This document shows positions 45,785 through 58,900 of a DNA stretch of 64,000 bases, in pieces. The notes under the pieces are model-generated. The model was not told where the DNA came from, did no database searches, and was given only the letters and a program-made list of their open reading frames with translations. A program made the translations under genes and the position numbers. How positions within the stretch are numbered: the first letter of the stretch is position 1; each line of letters opens with the position of its first letter. The stretch covers positions 33,857 to 97,856 of the forward strand of contig JADANN010000229.1 of the NCBI GenBank assembly GCA_018806985.1. Direction: 5' to 3'. Origin of the DNA: Angiostrongylus vasorum. Lineage: Eukaryota; Nematoda; Chromadorea; Rhabditida; Metastrongylidae.

Positions 45785-48700
45785 TTTTAAGTCCACTCTG
45801 GGAGAGCCTGGCAAGCTACCCGTGAGTATACCCAGCCTCCACGTTCAGAGCCCAGCAAGCTACTCGTGAGTATCAAAATACTAAACACAGTAAAAGAAGC
45901 AGGCCTCACTCCCCTGAACCCGAAAAACGCCCCCCAATTTGGCAGCGTTGAGTAAGACGACTAGAGAAAGGCTGCTAAAATCTCAGGACCAATGGAAGTT
46001 GCCTGGATCACGGAGAACTAAGGTGACGATCTGTACCTACCATGCACGCACTCTTACATCCGAGTCCCCGACAAAAGAGTTGATAATGCGAGCGAGAAAG
46101 ATAAGGTACGACGTCATCGCCTTGGCCGAGACGAGATGACGCCAACCATACAACGCCGTCTATGACAGCGGAGAAGAACTGTTCTTCGGAACATGCGACA
46201 GTAGAGCAGTCGGCCGCGTCGACGTTCTCGTCAACACGAGTTCGAATCGGACGTATACGACTACAAAGATGTGGATCAATACCGGCTTTGACAACCTTCG
46301 TCGTTTACGTGCCGACATCAAACTCTGGCGAAGAAGAAGTCGAAGCGTTCCATATGGACTTGGAGAAGTTCTACAGAGAAGACAGTACATTCTTCAAGGT
46401 CATCATTGAAGAGTTTAACGCCAAGATTGGATCAAGAAGAACGTCTGAAGAACGACACATTGGGACCCACGGATTAGAATGGATTGAACAGGGTGAGCGG
46501 CTTCTGAGTTTCTCGTAACGACTAAGACCATCCATGGTAACTCGCAATTCCTTAAGCCCCACCCTCAATGCTGGACGTGGGAGTCTCCCTGTGGAGAGAA
46601 CAATAACGAAATAGGCCACATAATACTAAGCCGAAGGTTTTGCCTAGACAATGTCGCTGTTGTCGCAGAATTCTACACGGGATCAGACCACCCCCTCCTT
46701 CGTTCAGGATTTTACTTCTCGCAGAAAGGAGAAAAAAGCAGCTAAATTCAAAAAACGTAGTCGCAAAACCACCATAAATTGGGACTTGTTCAATTCATTT
46801 GCTGGCTGTTGGGAAGATCCCGTTGTCGATAACATCGACAAAGAATACGATCTGCTCATTCATCATCTTCACGTTAGCGCTATGAAAGCTAAGAGTTCGA
46901 AAGTCACCAAGAGACGTCTGTCTCCAGAAACTCTCGAGCTGATACGACAGCGAGGAATAGCACGAGCTACAGGCAACTGCGAACAAACGTCCGAACTTGC
47001 AAAACAATGAAGACATGCGATAGAAGAGATCTTAAACAGAGAAGAGCAGCAGCAATGGTCGAAGCTTCAGAGGAAGGGAAAAGCATTCGCAAAGCCGGCC
47101 GATGCTTCGTCAATTACAAGAACAAGATGACTGCACTCCGACGCGCAGACGGAACAGTTACAGCGTCCGGAAAGGCAATGGAGGAAATCATTCACGGATA
47201 CTACTCAGATCTCTTCGGTAACCAAGTCCACCTTCCGTCATATGAACCGGTTCTCCCTTCCGAAATCCGACATGCCATTTCGTCGGAGAAAAATCGAACA
47301 GCTCCAGGTCAGCACATGATAGGACTAGAACACTTGATGAACCTTCCGCCAGTCCTCGTAAACACGCTGGTTCGGCTCTTCACACGTTGCCTATCTGAGT
47401 GCAAGGTCCCTACTCAATGGAAGACCAGGAAGACCGTTTTAATGTTCAAGATCTCCACGACGTCGGCAACTATCGCCCAATCTGCATGCTGTCTATCGTC
47501 TACAAACTTTTCACTCGAGTCATCCTAAGCAGTATTGACAGAACACTGGACGAAGAACAGTCATGTGAGCAAGCAGGGTTTGGAAAAAGATTTAGAACGA
47601 CGGACCATTTTCACACGGTAACAAAACTCATTGAAGTATCGCGGGAGTAAAAAAGACCGCACTGTCTCACTTTCATCGATTTAGAGGAAGCACATGATTG
47701 AAATAAGATAGAAGCAGCCATGAAGCCCTTGATAGTCAAGGAGTCCCTACTCAGTACATAAAGATTCTTCGCGTGCTGTACAAAAATTTCACAACCAAGA
47801 TATCACCATTCTACAATGATATTAATATTGCCGTCAAAAGAGGGGTTAGGCAACGCGACACCATTTCGCCAAAATTATTTACCGCCACCCTGGAGAACGT
47901 TATGCGAGCATTGGAATGGGACAACATGGGAGCGAAAACCGGCGCTCGGCAATTACACCATCTTCGATTTGCTGATGTTATCGTCCTTATAACACCAAAC
48001 TTTAGCCGAGCGGAACGTATGCTTGCCGTCTTTGATAAAGCCTGTGGAAAGATTGGTGTTCGACTAAATCTCACAAGAACGATGTTCATGAAGACCGGAT
48101 TTGTTTCGTATGCTCCATTAACGCTCAACAAAACGAATATCTCCGAATGCTCCAGCTATGTCTATCTAGGCCAAGAAATCAATATGTTGAACGACTTAGC
48201 TCCAGAGTTGAGCAGAAGGAAACGAGCGGCTTGGGGAGCTTTCAAGAGCTTTCGAAGAAGTAGTGACGAGAACAAAGAACACCCGACTCCGGGCCCACCT
48301 TTTTCGATTCAACGGTACTTTCTGCGCTAACATATGCGTCAGAAACCTGGTCGCTGCGTAAGCAGGATAAAAAATCACTCAGCATTATGCGTTATTGAAC
48401 GCGCAGTCGAAAGGACGGTGCTAGGAGTATCCCATGTCACGCGAGTAAGGGAAGGGATCCGAAGCTCCGACCTACGTCAACGATCAAAAATCAAAAATGC
48501 TGCTTTGTACGCCAAACAGCCGATGATAAGGTGGACCGGACACGTGGTGTCTGTGAACGACAACCGATGGGCAGGAGCCGTTTGTGACGTGATTCCTCGG
48601 GATGTTAAACGCACTGCAGGAAGACCACCGACCCGATTGTCAGAGTTCTTAACGAAAAGCCTGGAAGAAAGCTATGATGCTCAACGAGTTTCTAGAGTGA

Positions 48701-48800
48701 GCACAACCCATTGGGCTTCTTTTGCACGCGACAGGGAACAATGGTGGGTTTACTGGCGTCCGCTCGAGTCACTCTACGATCAACGGGAGCGCATGTGATA
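45785..48800 (+). mobile_element. RTE-type non-LTR retrotransposon, copy A (defective)
   Basis: Starts near CCACTCTGGGAGAGCCTGGCAAGC. Endonuclease/exonuclease/phosphatase domain: VTICTYHARTL at about 46023, DVIALAETR, then frameshifted pieces with [15 protein letters not shown] (46416) and GSDHPLL (46680). Reverse transcriptase: TAPGQHMIGLEHL (47300), NYRPICMLSIVYKL, QAGFGKRFRTTDH, RGVRQRDTISPKLF and RFADVIVLI (about 47966). C-terminal part: GHVVSVNDNRWAGAV to the stop at 48796. RTE elements are copied by target-primed reverse transcription. This copy has several frameshifts, and its FADD catalytic box reads FADV, so it is dead. Confidence 0.93.
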
Positions 48801-49100
48801 CAGGTGACAAAGCTCTGAAAAATGCTTTACAACACAGACCCTTTTGGTGACCATATTTTTGAGACAGAATGAGGTAAAGTGTCAAATGATAGGGACAAAA
48901 TGACACGACCAACAAAGGCAACTCCTCTTCGAGATCATGAACTACCGAACTACACCGCTTTTGGCTGGAAAAGATAAGTGAATTTGATTACAAAACATGG
49001 ATAGTAGTACGACTAGCCCGTGTCGGTGGTGGCTTGCTTGATACGAGAGCTTCACCCTCAGCGGGATTATTGGTTTTTCTCGGTTTATTTAACAGCACTG
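48801..49100. other. No recognisable gene
   Basis: Flank between the RTE end and the next SINE. No poly-A or clear simple repeat tail found. Confidence 0.5.
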
Positions 49101-49102
49101 GG

Positions 49103-49372
49103 CGCGTGCAGCGCAGTGATCAGAGACGCCCTTCAACACACACACACACATGGGATCGATCCCTGCGCCCCCTTGCCCACCAAGCCTTCCATTCATCCAG
49201 GGTCGGCTTATTGGTACCAGACTTGCTTGGAAGGACACCAACAGTGGCTCGATACATCGGTAGGCCACGGCGAGTCACTGTACATTAAGATATGCATTAA
49301 ATCATCTCCAACGATGCTTAGTGAAGTAGAATGCGTGGCGCATCCCTCAGGGATTGATCAATTATTCTTGAT
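49103..49372 (+). mobile_element. SINE A copy
   Basis: Head GCGCGTGCAGCGCAGTGATCAGAGACGCCC, a short (CA)n, B box GGGATCGATCCC, tail CTCAGGGATTGATCAATTA. Confidence 0.87.
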
Positions 49373-49784
49373 CTAAGAGCTTTTTTTCAGCACTTGAAAA
49401 GTCGAACTACCTGATGCATATGGAGTTGAGTGAATATCATTGCCGTTATCGGCATCTTGATGCGATCCGTATTCAATGGGATCACCTAAAATGACATTTT
49501 CAATAGCAGATTGTAATGGATGCCAAAACAGCTCAGATTATAGTGGCATATTCTAGTCGGATGGCAGAAGTACTAGATTAGATCTCAAGAACTTTTTGTC
49601 TAAATGGCTATAGTTTCATATAAAAGCACAAGAGAAGACGCGCAGAAAACTTTATAACACGGGTCGATATGTTTAGTTCTCACTAGAACTTCGTTGACTT
49701 TTCTAAGAATACAACCAAGAACATTCTGAGTTTCTTAACAAGTGTTGATCACCATTTCTACAAACATGTATTCCTTCTTAATTG

Positions 49785-49935
49785 AGATTGCACGAGGTTT
49801 ATAAAGATATTTATTTTCGGCTAACGTTTCGACGTCTTCGTCTTCATTAGAGCCTATGATCCGAGTCGATGATCGTGTAAGCTCATCAAAGAAAGGATAC
49901 ATATTGATTAGTCACACCGAGGTTCAAGGAAAGTC
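49785..49935 (+). repeat. Family E end fragment
   Basis: TTGCACGAGGTTTATAAAGATATTTATTTTCGGCTAACGTTTCGACGTCTTCGTCTTC, then AAAGTCGGT text as near other copies. Confidence 0.7.
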
Positions 49936-50395
49936 GGTTTCGAAATATTTCTGCAAATATTTCACTGCTGCAAACAAAAGTCTTACAAAAAGATTACCTG
50001 GAGAATACAGAAAACAGCAAAGAAATTAAAGCACTAGGAACCTGGTAGTGATGGCTCCATGCCCGTTACGACACCGCCGGAATGCTTCGAAGGAAACTCA
50101 CAAATAAGATGTATGAAGAAAATGGACTGAAGAAAAACCATAGAGCACATGATAAACGAAGAAAACTCAACATGACAGTCATGCTACTTCATGTTCGGTC
50201 GTGTAATCAATGGAAAACAGCATTTCAGCTGTTACTTAACGTGTTCTGACAACACAGGTCACCCAACACTTGACGTCTTCTTCGAAACTCTTATATTCCC
50301 TTATATATACTTGCTTTATGTTAACTTATATATGTTCTTATGAAAACTATATATGTTTTATGGTTGCTCACTTATTAAATCGAATAGGCTAGTAA

Positions 50396-51370
50396 ATGGT
50401 CCGTCGTTTAACAGTTTTGGTGGCAGCTATTTCCAGTTGTTCTTTGGAAAATGCAACGGTAGAGAAGTCTGGGCGTTGGCGTTCTCGTCGATACGAGTTT
50501 AGCTATGAGTATCAATTCATTCGAACAAGTAATAAACCGGATCAGACGTACATGGTTGAACAGATGCCGATCAATAGTGGCCTTGACAATATCCATCGCC
50601 CAAGCGCCGATGTGAAGCTACGACTAAAAAAGAAGACGAAGAGCTCTATATGCACTGGGAGTTCTGCAAAGAAGAGCATACATTCTTTGAGGTCATCGTT
50701 GGAGATTTTTTACGCTAATATTGAACCAAGAAGAACGTCTGAAGAATGTCGCATTAGGGCTCACCGGTTAGAATAGAAGAAGCAGGGTGAACGCCTGCCT
50801 GACTTAATCATGACGAACAAGACCACTCATAACTACCCGCAATTTGAGAAACCCCACTCTCAACGATGGGCGTGGAAGCCTCCGAACAGAGAGTATATCA
50901 ACGAAATAGACCACATCATAGCAAACCAAAGGCTTTGAATAAGCGATCTCGATTTCGTTCAAACATTCTACACGATGTCAGATAGAAAGTACAAAAAGCA
51001 GCTAAATTCAAAAAAACAAACAAAACCACAATGAAGTGGGATTTATTCAGTTCACTAGTCGGCTATTGGGAAGATGCCATTCTCGATAACATCGACGGGG
51101 GAACACGATCGGCTCATTTAACATCTTCACGTTAGTGCTGTGAAAGCTAAAAGTTCGAAATTCTCTAACAGACATCTGTATCCAGAAATATTCAAGTTCG
51201 TATGGAATCGCCTCAGCCATGAGCAAGCGCCAACTCTCGTCCGATCTTGTAGAAGAATGCAAGCAGGCGACGAAAGGAAGATCTTATAGACAGAAGAGCA
51301 ACAGTTACGGTCAAAGCTGCAGAGGCTGGAGAAAGCATTGGTAAAAGGCCACCGAAATCTTGCTAATTAA
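50396..51370 (+). mobile_element. RTE copy B, 5' part only, heavily decayed
   Basis: Pieces of the endonuclease region: CNGREVWALAFSSIRV-like start at about 50450, EIFYANIEPRRTSEE at 50700 (FNAKIGxRRTSEE in copy A), TINDGRGSLRT-like text near 50870, then the linker region KSSKFSNRHLYPEI (51150). No reverse transcriptase. Ends near 51370. Confidence 0.8.
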
Positions 51371-51599
51371 AAAGCTCCACTTTCTGGAATAACAGTTTTT
51401 TAAAAAGCTTTCAGCGAGAAGATAACCATATAGGTATTGGTTGTAATTTCCCACTAATTCTAGTTAGTTCAAGTTCTTACTTCACTATTAGTTACTATTA
51501 CTCTATTATTACTTGTAGTTGTGATTAAGTTATTACTATTATTTTGTGACGGTTGTGGTTGTTAGTTACCACTTGACCATTGGTTATTATTTCATTACC

Positions 51600-54500
51600 G
51601 GGTATTTGGGCTAGCACATCGAATTCCACGTTCCGTCAGCAATTCAGGGACACTGACTTTGCGCCTTTGACCTGGCAGGGACCTTAAAAGTTCAACAAAG
51701 CGAAATTTGATATAACAGAATATTAAAAACAGAACTATGGGCGAACCACCAAGTAGTATCGTATCACTTGTATCATCTGTAGTTCCAATGACCGTCGCGT
51801 CACTCGAGCGGGCGCCAGTAAATCTTCCATTTTTCCCTACCGCGTGCAAGAGTAACCTAGTAGGTTCTGTTCGCTCCAGAGACTCGTTGAGCATCAAATC
51901 AAGCTTTTCTTCTAAGCTTCTTGTGAAGAACTCTGACCATTGGGTCGGTGGTCTTCCTGTAGTGCGTTTAATACCCCGAGGAATCCAGTCACTAACGGCT
52001 CTTGCCCATCGGTTGTCATTCATACGCATTACGTGTCCGGTCCCCCCTTATCTTCGACTGTTTGGCGTACAGAACGGCACTTTCGATTTTTGATCGTTGA
52101 CGCAGGTCGGAGCTTCGGATCCCTTCCCTTACTTGCGTGACACTGGATGCTCCCTAGCATCGTCATTTCGATTGCGTGTTCAATAACGCTAATTGATTTT
52201 TGATCCTGCTTGCGCAGCAACCAGATTTCTGACGCATACGTCAAGGCAGGAAGTACCGTTGAATCGAAAAGGTGGGCACGGAGTCGGTTGTTCTTTGTTC
52301 TCGTCACTACTTCCTCGATGCTCCTGAAAGCTCTCCAAGCCGCTTGTTTCCTTCTGCTCAACTCTGGAGCTAAGTCGTTCAACATATTGATTTCCTGGCC
52401 TAGATAGACATAGCTTAAGCATTCGGAGATATTCGTTCCCGTTGAGCGAGAATGGGGCATACGAAACCAATCCATTCCTTATAAACATCGTTTTTTATAG
52501 GATTTAGTCGAAGACGAATCTTTCCACAGCCTTTATCAAAGTCGGCCACATTCGTGCCACTTTGGCTAATGTTTGGTGTTATAAGGACGATGTCATCAGC
52601 AAAGCGAAGATGGTGTAATTGCCGAACATCAAATTCCACTCTCACGTCATCCCACTCCATGTTCTCATGGCGTTCTCGAGGGTAGCGCTAAATAATTTTG
52701 GTGAGATGGTATGGCTTTGCCTAACCCCCTCTCTTGACATTAATGTTAATATCGTTGTAGAATGGTGATATTTTGGTTGTGAAATCTTTGTATACCTCAC
52801 AAAAAATCTTTATGTACTGAGGAGGAACTCCCTGACTGTTCAGGGCTTCCATGATTGCTTCCATCTCAGTTGAGTCAAAGCTCTTCGTTAATTCGACGAA
52901 AGTGAAACAGAGCAGTCTTTTTGTACTCTCGCGACACCTCAATGAGTCTTGTTATCACATGGATGTGGTCCATCGTACTAAATCCTTTTCCGAAACGCTG
53001 CTTGCTCTTATGGGTGCCCTTCGTCCAGTGTTCTCTCAATCCTGTTAAGGATGACACGGGTGAAAAACTTTGTAGACGGCAGACAGCAAGCAGACTGTGC
53101 GATATTTCCCAACATCGTGGAGGTCACCTTTCTTGAACAATAGCACGGTCCTGCTGGTCTTCCACTAAGGAGGGACCTTGCATTTGGATGTCCGTACCTT
53201 GTGCTGTTCGATTTTTCACCGTTGAAACAGACGACAAGTCCATCCCCCTTTATTTCATATGAGGGAACGAGTACGTAGCTATTGAAGAGATCTGAGTAGT
53301 ATTCGTGAATTATTTTCTTCATTGCCTTTCTGGACGCTGCAACTGTTCCTCCTAGACGTTGGAGTTCAATCATCTTGGTCATGCAATTGGCGAAGCTTCG
53401 GTGGACTTTGCGAATACTTTTCCCACCCTCCGCAACTTCGACCATTACTGCTGCTCTTCTCTCTTTAAGATCTTCTTTCATCGCCTGTCTTTATCGTTTT
53501 GCAAGTTCGGACCTTAGTTTGCAGTTGCCTGCCGCTCGTGCGATTCTTCGCTGTCGTATCAGCTCGAGAGTTTCTGGAGGCAGACGTCTCTTGGTGACTT
53601 TCGAACTCTCAGCTTTCATAGCGCTAACGTGAAGATGTTGAATGAGCAGATCGTATTCTTTGTCGATCTTATCGACAACGGGATCTTCCCAACAGCCAAC
53701 TAATGAATTGAATAAGTCCCAATTTATAGTGGTTTTGGGACTACGTTTTTTGAATTTAGCTGCTTTTTCTTCTTTGTGCATAAAAATGGAAATCTTGCAC
53801 GAAGGAGAAGGTGCTCTGATCCCGTGTGGAAGTTTGGGATAACAGCGCCATCGGTCAGGGAAAACCTTTGGTTTACTGTGATGTGGTCTATTTCGTTATC
53901 GTACCCTCCATTGGGGAGACTCCCACGTCCAGCGTTGAGGGTGGGGCTTCTGGAATTGCGAGTAACTACGGATAGTGTTGGTCGTCACGATAAACTCAAA
54001 GAGCCACTCACCCTGGTCGTTCTATTCTAAACCGTAGGTCCCAATGTGGCGTTCTTCAGACGTTCTTCTTGGTCCAATCTTGGCGTTAAACTCTCCAATG
54101 ATGACCTTGAAGAATGTATGGTCTTTTCTGTAGAACTTCTCCAAGTCCATATAGAATGCTTTGACTTCTTCTTTGTCATAGCTTGATGTCGGCGCGTAAA
54201 CGACGAAGATTGTCAAAGCCGGTATTGATCCACATCTCTTCAGTTGTAAACGTGCAATTCGGGTTATTAATTGTTCGAATGAATCGATGTTCATGGGCAA
54301 ACTCGTGTTAACGAGAACGCTGACGCCGCCGACTCCTCTATTGTCGCATGTTCCGAGGAACAGCTCTTCTCCGGTGTCACAGACGGCGCTGAATGGGTGG
54401 CATCGTCTCGTCTGGGCTAGGCGGATGACGTCGCGCCTGATCCTTCTTGCTTGCATGATGAACTCTTTTATCAAGGTCTCGGATGCGAGTGTGCGTGCTT

Positions 54501-54745
54501 GTAGGTACATATCGTCACCCTAGTTTTTTGCGGTTTAGACAGCCTATAATGGCGCTGAGATTTTGTCGGTCTCTCCGTGCTCCTCCTACCCAACACTGCC
54601 GGATTGGGGGCTCTTTCGGAGTCAGGAGAATGAGGATCGTTTCTTTTACTGTGTTTAGCTTCTTGATACCCACGTACAGCTTGCTCGGCTTTACGTGGGG
54701 GGTGGTTGTACTCACGGGTAGCTTGCCAGTCTCTCCCAGAGTGGA
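51600..54745 (-). mobile_element. RTE-type retrotransposon, copy C (defective, reverse)
   Basis: 5' end near CCACTCTGGGAGAGACTGGCAAGC at 54745. Endonuclease: [63 protein letters not shown] (54020-54510). Linker 53781-53491. Reverse transcriptase: SACCLPSTKFFTRVILNRIE (53010-53480), RFGKGFSTMDHIHVITRL, then YKDFTTKISPFYND and HLRFADDIVLITPN (52415-52660) with the FADD catalytic box intact. C-terminus: KRTTGRPPTQWSEFFTRSLE near 51900. Frameshifts between blocks make it inactive. It is the best-preserved of the three copies around the active site. Confidence 0.93.
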
Positions 54746-55985
54746 CGTGGAGCTTATTTGTTGGAAGCGACTCCTAACTGCCTCCCACATATTTCCCTGT
54801 CACTTGATTGCATGTTTTTGACCGAATTGTCTCATAGAATACAACCGCATAAACTTGAACGCACCCACACACGTGTGCATGAACACGCCTCGTATACACA
54901 GAGAGTACGTGCCAGATCGGCACGGCAGAAACAGGGAGTCCATCCCCTGGATCCAACTACGTCTCAGCGAAGCAAAGGCCGAATTTGGTTCGCGACGAAC
55001 ACCTATCCGCCACCTGGGGACGCACCACGTAGCCTCGCGACTAACCGGCTCGAGATCCCCTCATATGAGCGAGAACCGTGGCAATTAGTATCGTAGAAGA
55101 CAATATGTTTCCCTCCTTTATTCTTGCGGAACAGATAGTCGTTAGCAGTGCACATTTTAAATCACCCACTATGGAGGAGTATTATTAATATTGCACCCTA
55201 AAAATGAAGCTTAACCAGGATGTCAAGGAGATCGTACCATAATGGTTGACAGAGTGATGGCCAGTGATAGTAACTGCTTGCCCAAAAAGCACTTTCATGG
55301 GATCAATAAGCAAGCAAGTAATGAAGCGATCCACATCGAACTAAATGCTCTGCTCTGAGTAGTTTTCTAAATCTTATAAACTATCACTTATAACAATTAG
55401 CTGTAACAGCTATGCTAAAGGAAGAATTGAAGGGAGCATTGATACATTGGAAGAATTCAGAATGCTAAAGGGAAAATTGAAGGGAGCATTGACAGATGAG
55501 AAGAATTCAGGAGTCTATTTAGTGCAAACCAGTTTTGAAGTCGTACTGTTGTTGGAAGTTCGTGGGACGTGATATTTACTGTTTGCTGAAGTACAATTAT
55601 CGGAAATAAGGACGCCTTAAAAGCAGGAATGTTAACCCTCTTTCTACTGCAGATTGGAGGCTTTTGTTATCGTATATTACTTAAGCGACTAAACAGCTAA
55701 GCATCACGATCACGTTCCCAAACAACGATCGTTTGCAAGCTTCCCGGAACACCTGAGCGAGACCGTAAATTAAAATTTTCGCAAAACAAAGACTCTCCTT
55801 AACTTCAAGCAATATGCATCCTCTTCAACAATGCGCAAACATCGTGAATTTAATCGTTGGTTATGGTAAAAGCGATTAAAACTTTATGACTACGACATGT
55901 AGCATTGTTGATCTGTCAAGGAAATAAAACTGCTTTCTCAATTATCGATGTCCAATCTTTCGCTGTATCATTTATCACGATTTCT
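54746..55985. other. No recognisable gene; one short duplication
   Basis: A duplicated block at 55415-55505 (CTAAAGGAAGAATTGAAGGGAGCATTGA, then CTAAAGGGAAAATTGAAGGGAGCATTGA). ORFs over 54.75-55.1 kb show no domain. Confidence 0.5.
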
Positions 55986-55989
55986 ATAC

Positions 55990-58900
55990 AATCGCCGAAG
56001 AAGAAGACGAGGAATGGAGCCCACGTACGCCGTCATTTTAGTGATAATGTCTTCGATATTCACAGCACAAGGGGAGACTCTGTCGTGAGATTTACCTGAT
56101 TGATATATCTTTTTTTCTCACCTCTTTTTTCAGGTTTATTCGCACCAGATCTAGAGAGCCCCAGTGCCACTACTGCAACCGTGGAAAAGGGTGGTCAGTA
56201 TCTTAACCTGCTACTCTCAAAAGTGTGTTGGTAATAAGCCCAAACCAAACGTATTCTTTAATAAGACGGAGTAGAATGTTTATCTCAAGGAATTCCTTAG
56301 TGACAAGCCTCACACGCAAATAGTCCACATTTTCACGAATACTAGATGATACTTATTTGACGTAGCCTTGAATTTGGCGTTTCATAGAAGTTCTGACCTC
56401 TGTGAGATGACTTTTTTCAGAAAAAGAAAAGCAGCTGCATCCTCCTTGAAGTGGGAAATGAGATCATGAATGGCAACAATGTTTGAAATGATGATGTGTG
56501 TTCAGTTGGGGATGCGCAGACTTGAAGCAATGAGCTGTTTATAAAACGACGCAAAAGAACTGGAACTCAAATCAATAAAACAAAAATTGCACTTCCAAAA
56601 TCACCAATGAATTGCACGAAGCAAAATGACGAAACATACCTCTTGATTAGAGCTCTGTCCTAACTTCCACCTCCGGCTAGGTTGTAAATGGTACGTCTGA
56701 AGTGAATTGTCAACGACGTTGGCATTATACAGAAGCAGTCATGGAGGTTCTAGACAAGCAGAATATCCCCAAGGTCACAAGCTCCGAGAAGAAATTCTGG
56801 ACCTCCAGGACACATGACGATGTGTAATTTTAGCATTTAAGTAAATAGGAAAAGCGAATAAAAGGAACGACGGAGTTTGGGCGCATCCGACGAATGCTGC
56901 ATTCACAAGTACCGTGGTATCCGTGCTAAAAGTGCTGCGCAATACCGAGTCTTCATTCTCTATTAATACTATCATAAGCTCAGTATATTCCTGCGCGGTC
57001 AATCATGTATTAGTAGTAATAAGCTCGTCTTCGGTGGTTTGAACTCTTGCTTATGCAATGATTGTGACTCCGTGAACCAATGATTAGATCAGATTTATCT
57101 CTTCGACAATCTCTGCATTCGTTTACATTACATTCTATGCGATGTGGGAAAATAAGACCGTTCAGACCCACAACAGGGACAAATGGAAGAAGGTGTTAGC
57201 GATTACCACTCAAACCAGTCAACGACAGTGGTACTGCAGCTGATACAAGAGACTTTAGGAAAAGTGAATCATGGAAAAAAAGGTAAATATGTGTACATAT
57301 GAAAGTATGACAAAGTGTTCCAGGCATCCAAGTGCCAATAAAACAATTTAGTACAGTTTGGAATGAAGCAACAATTTTCCTTCTTTCTTGCAGGGTACAG
57401 TGGTACAAAATGTGTAAAGCAGATAACACACACTAAAACATATCAGCCAGCGTTCAGGGAGATGGGTTAGTTTGATTTGGCACTGCTCACACCATAGTCT
57501 CAACACATATGAAGTTCGAAAACGGATAAATGTGAGGGTGTTGCACAGCTCAGAATGAAGAACAAGAAGGAAACAATGGCTTAAGACACCGTAGCAGAGA
57601 AATCTAGACGAAATTTTTGAACGACTGGTCACAAGGAATAACGCGTCCGCAATTAAACACGACCACTTCGCCTCCTGTACTTTGAGCCTAAGCGAAAAGA
57701 GGCAGTCAATTCCGGTGATCCACCTGGAGATCCGTAGGCCCCTGTACTTAGCCGGTTCAAAATTCAACTTCCACCTGCCGCCAACGATACCATCGCAAAT
57801 CAGTGGTGGACTGGGAAATGATTCTTCGTCTTCTTGCCGTGAAACAGCAAGCGAATCCTGTAGAACTAACGTTTCCATTTTTTGCAAAGCAAACTCTTCA
57901 AAAATCGGCATGGAGTACGTGCCAATGAAGCACTGAAATCAGCGAACGCGCTCCAATCACAATATTGTCCCGCGCATAACGTGCCATTGAAATTTCGTAA
58001 GCATCACATCCGCTCCACTCCTTTGACACTTACTACTGACGGCATAGGTTGCCCTTCCTTGTATGCACATCATTTTAGCCATCTCAATTGCAATTTTGGC
58101 CTAATTTTTGTGATACTCTGGTATTGATGGTGATTTTTCTTAAGCTCAAGTCAAATGATGAACTAACATTTTTCCCCCTGGATGGTCCTTGTGGAAAAGT
58201 TCTGACCGAAACGACGGAATAGGTTTAGATTATCCAACCGAATCCTGTAGAGGGGATATTGTTGGACATTTGTAAGCTTTTCTTTCAGATAATATGCATA
58301 CCTATTCTATTCAAACTTTTTACGTCTTTCTATGAATTTCAGAACTTATTGAAAGACATGCACTGCTTCACATCTTAGCGTTTTTCAACCAGTGTTAACG
58401 AGAATAACTGTAGAAAATCTGACTGATGAATGTAGCTCGGGTTAAGCATCATTTTCGCAAGGTTTATGGTTCTGGACAAATCACTTTAGTGTTCTTAACG
58501 TGTCTCTTCAAGTGCACCACAACACGGCTTTTTCCATTTCGTGACCTCCATACTTTTTTCTTTGACTCACTTCCATCTTTCTTACGATTTCGCATTGTTC
58601 CTCGTAAAGACTGCTTCTTATTTCCTAGAAAATAGTGCCTTTCTTCCCACATCATCGTATGCTTCTCATACTACTCGTATATATCTGTGTATTGTTTCTG
58701 CACACTGTTCTCTTCTCATACATTGCGAATCACCTGTACGACTTCGGTTGTGGGTGAATCTACCACGAAAACAAAACTCTGCTCACTTTGCTTCTGGACC
58801 GTCCGCCGTGGGCGCTCACTATCAATTTGCACACTGATCTCGTAACCTTCATGACAGTTGCGAGCTCATTTCTTCTCGTCGCATCTTATGCTCTACTTAT

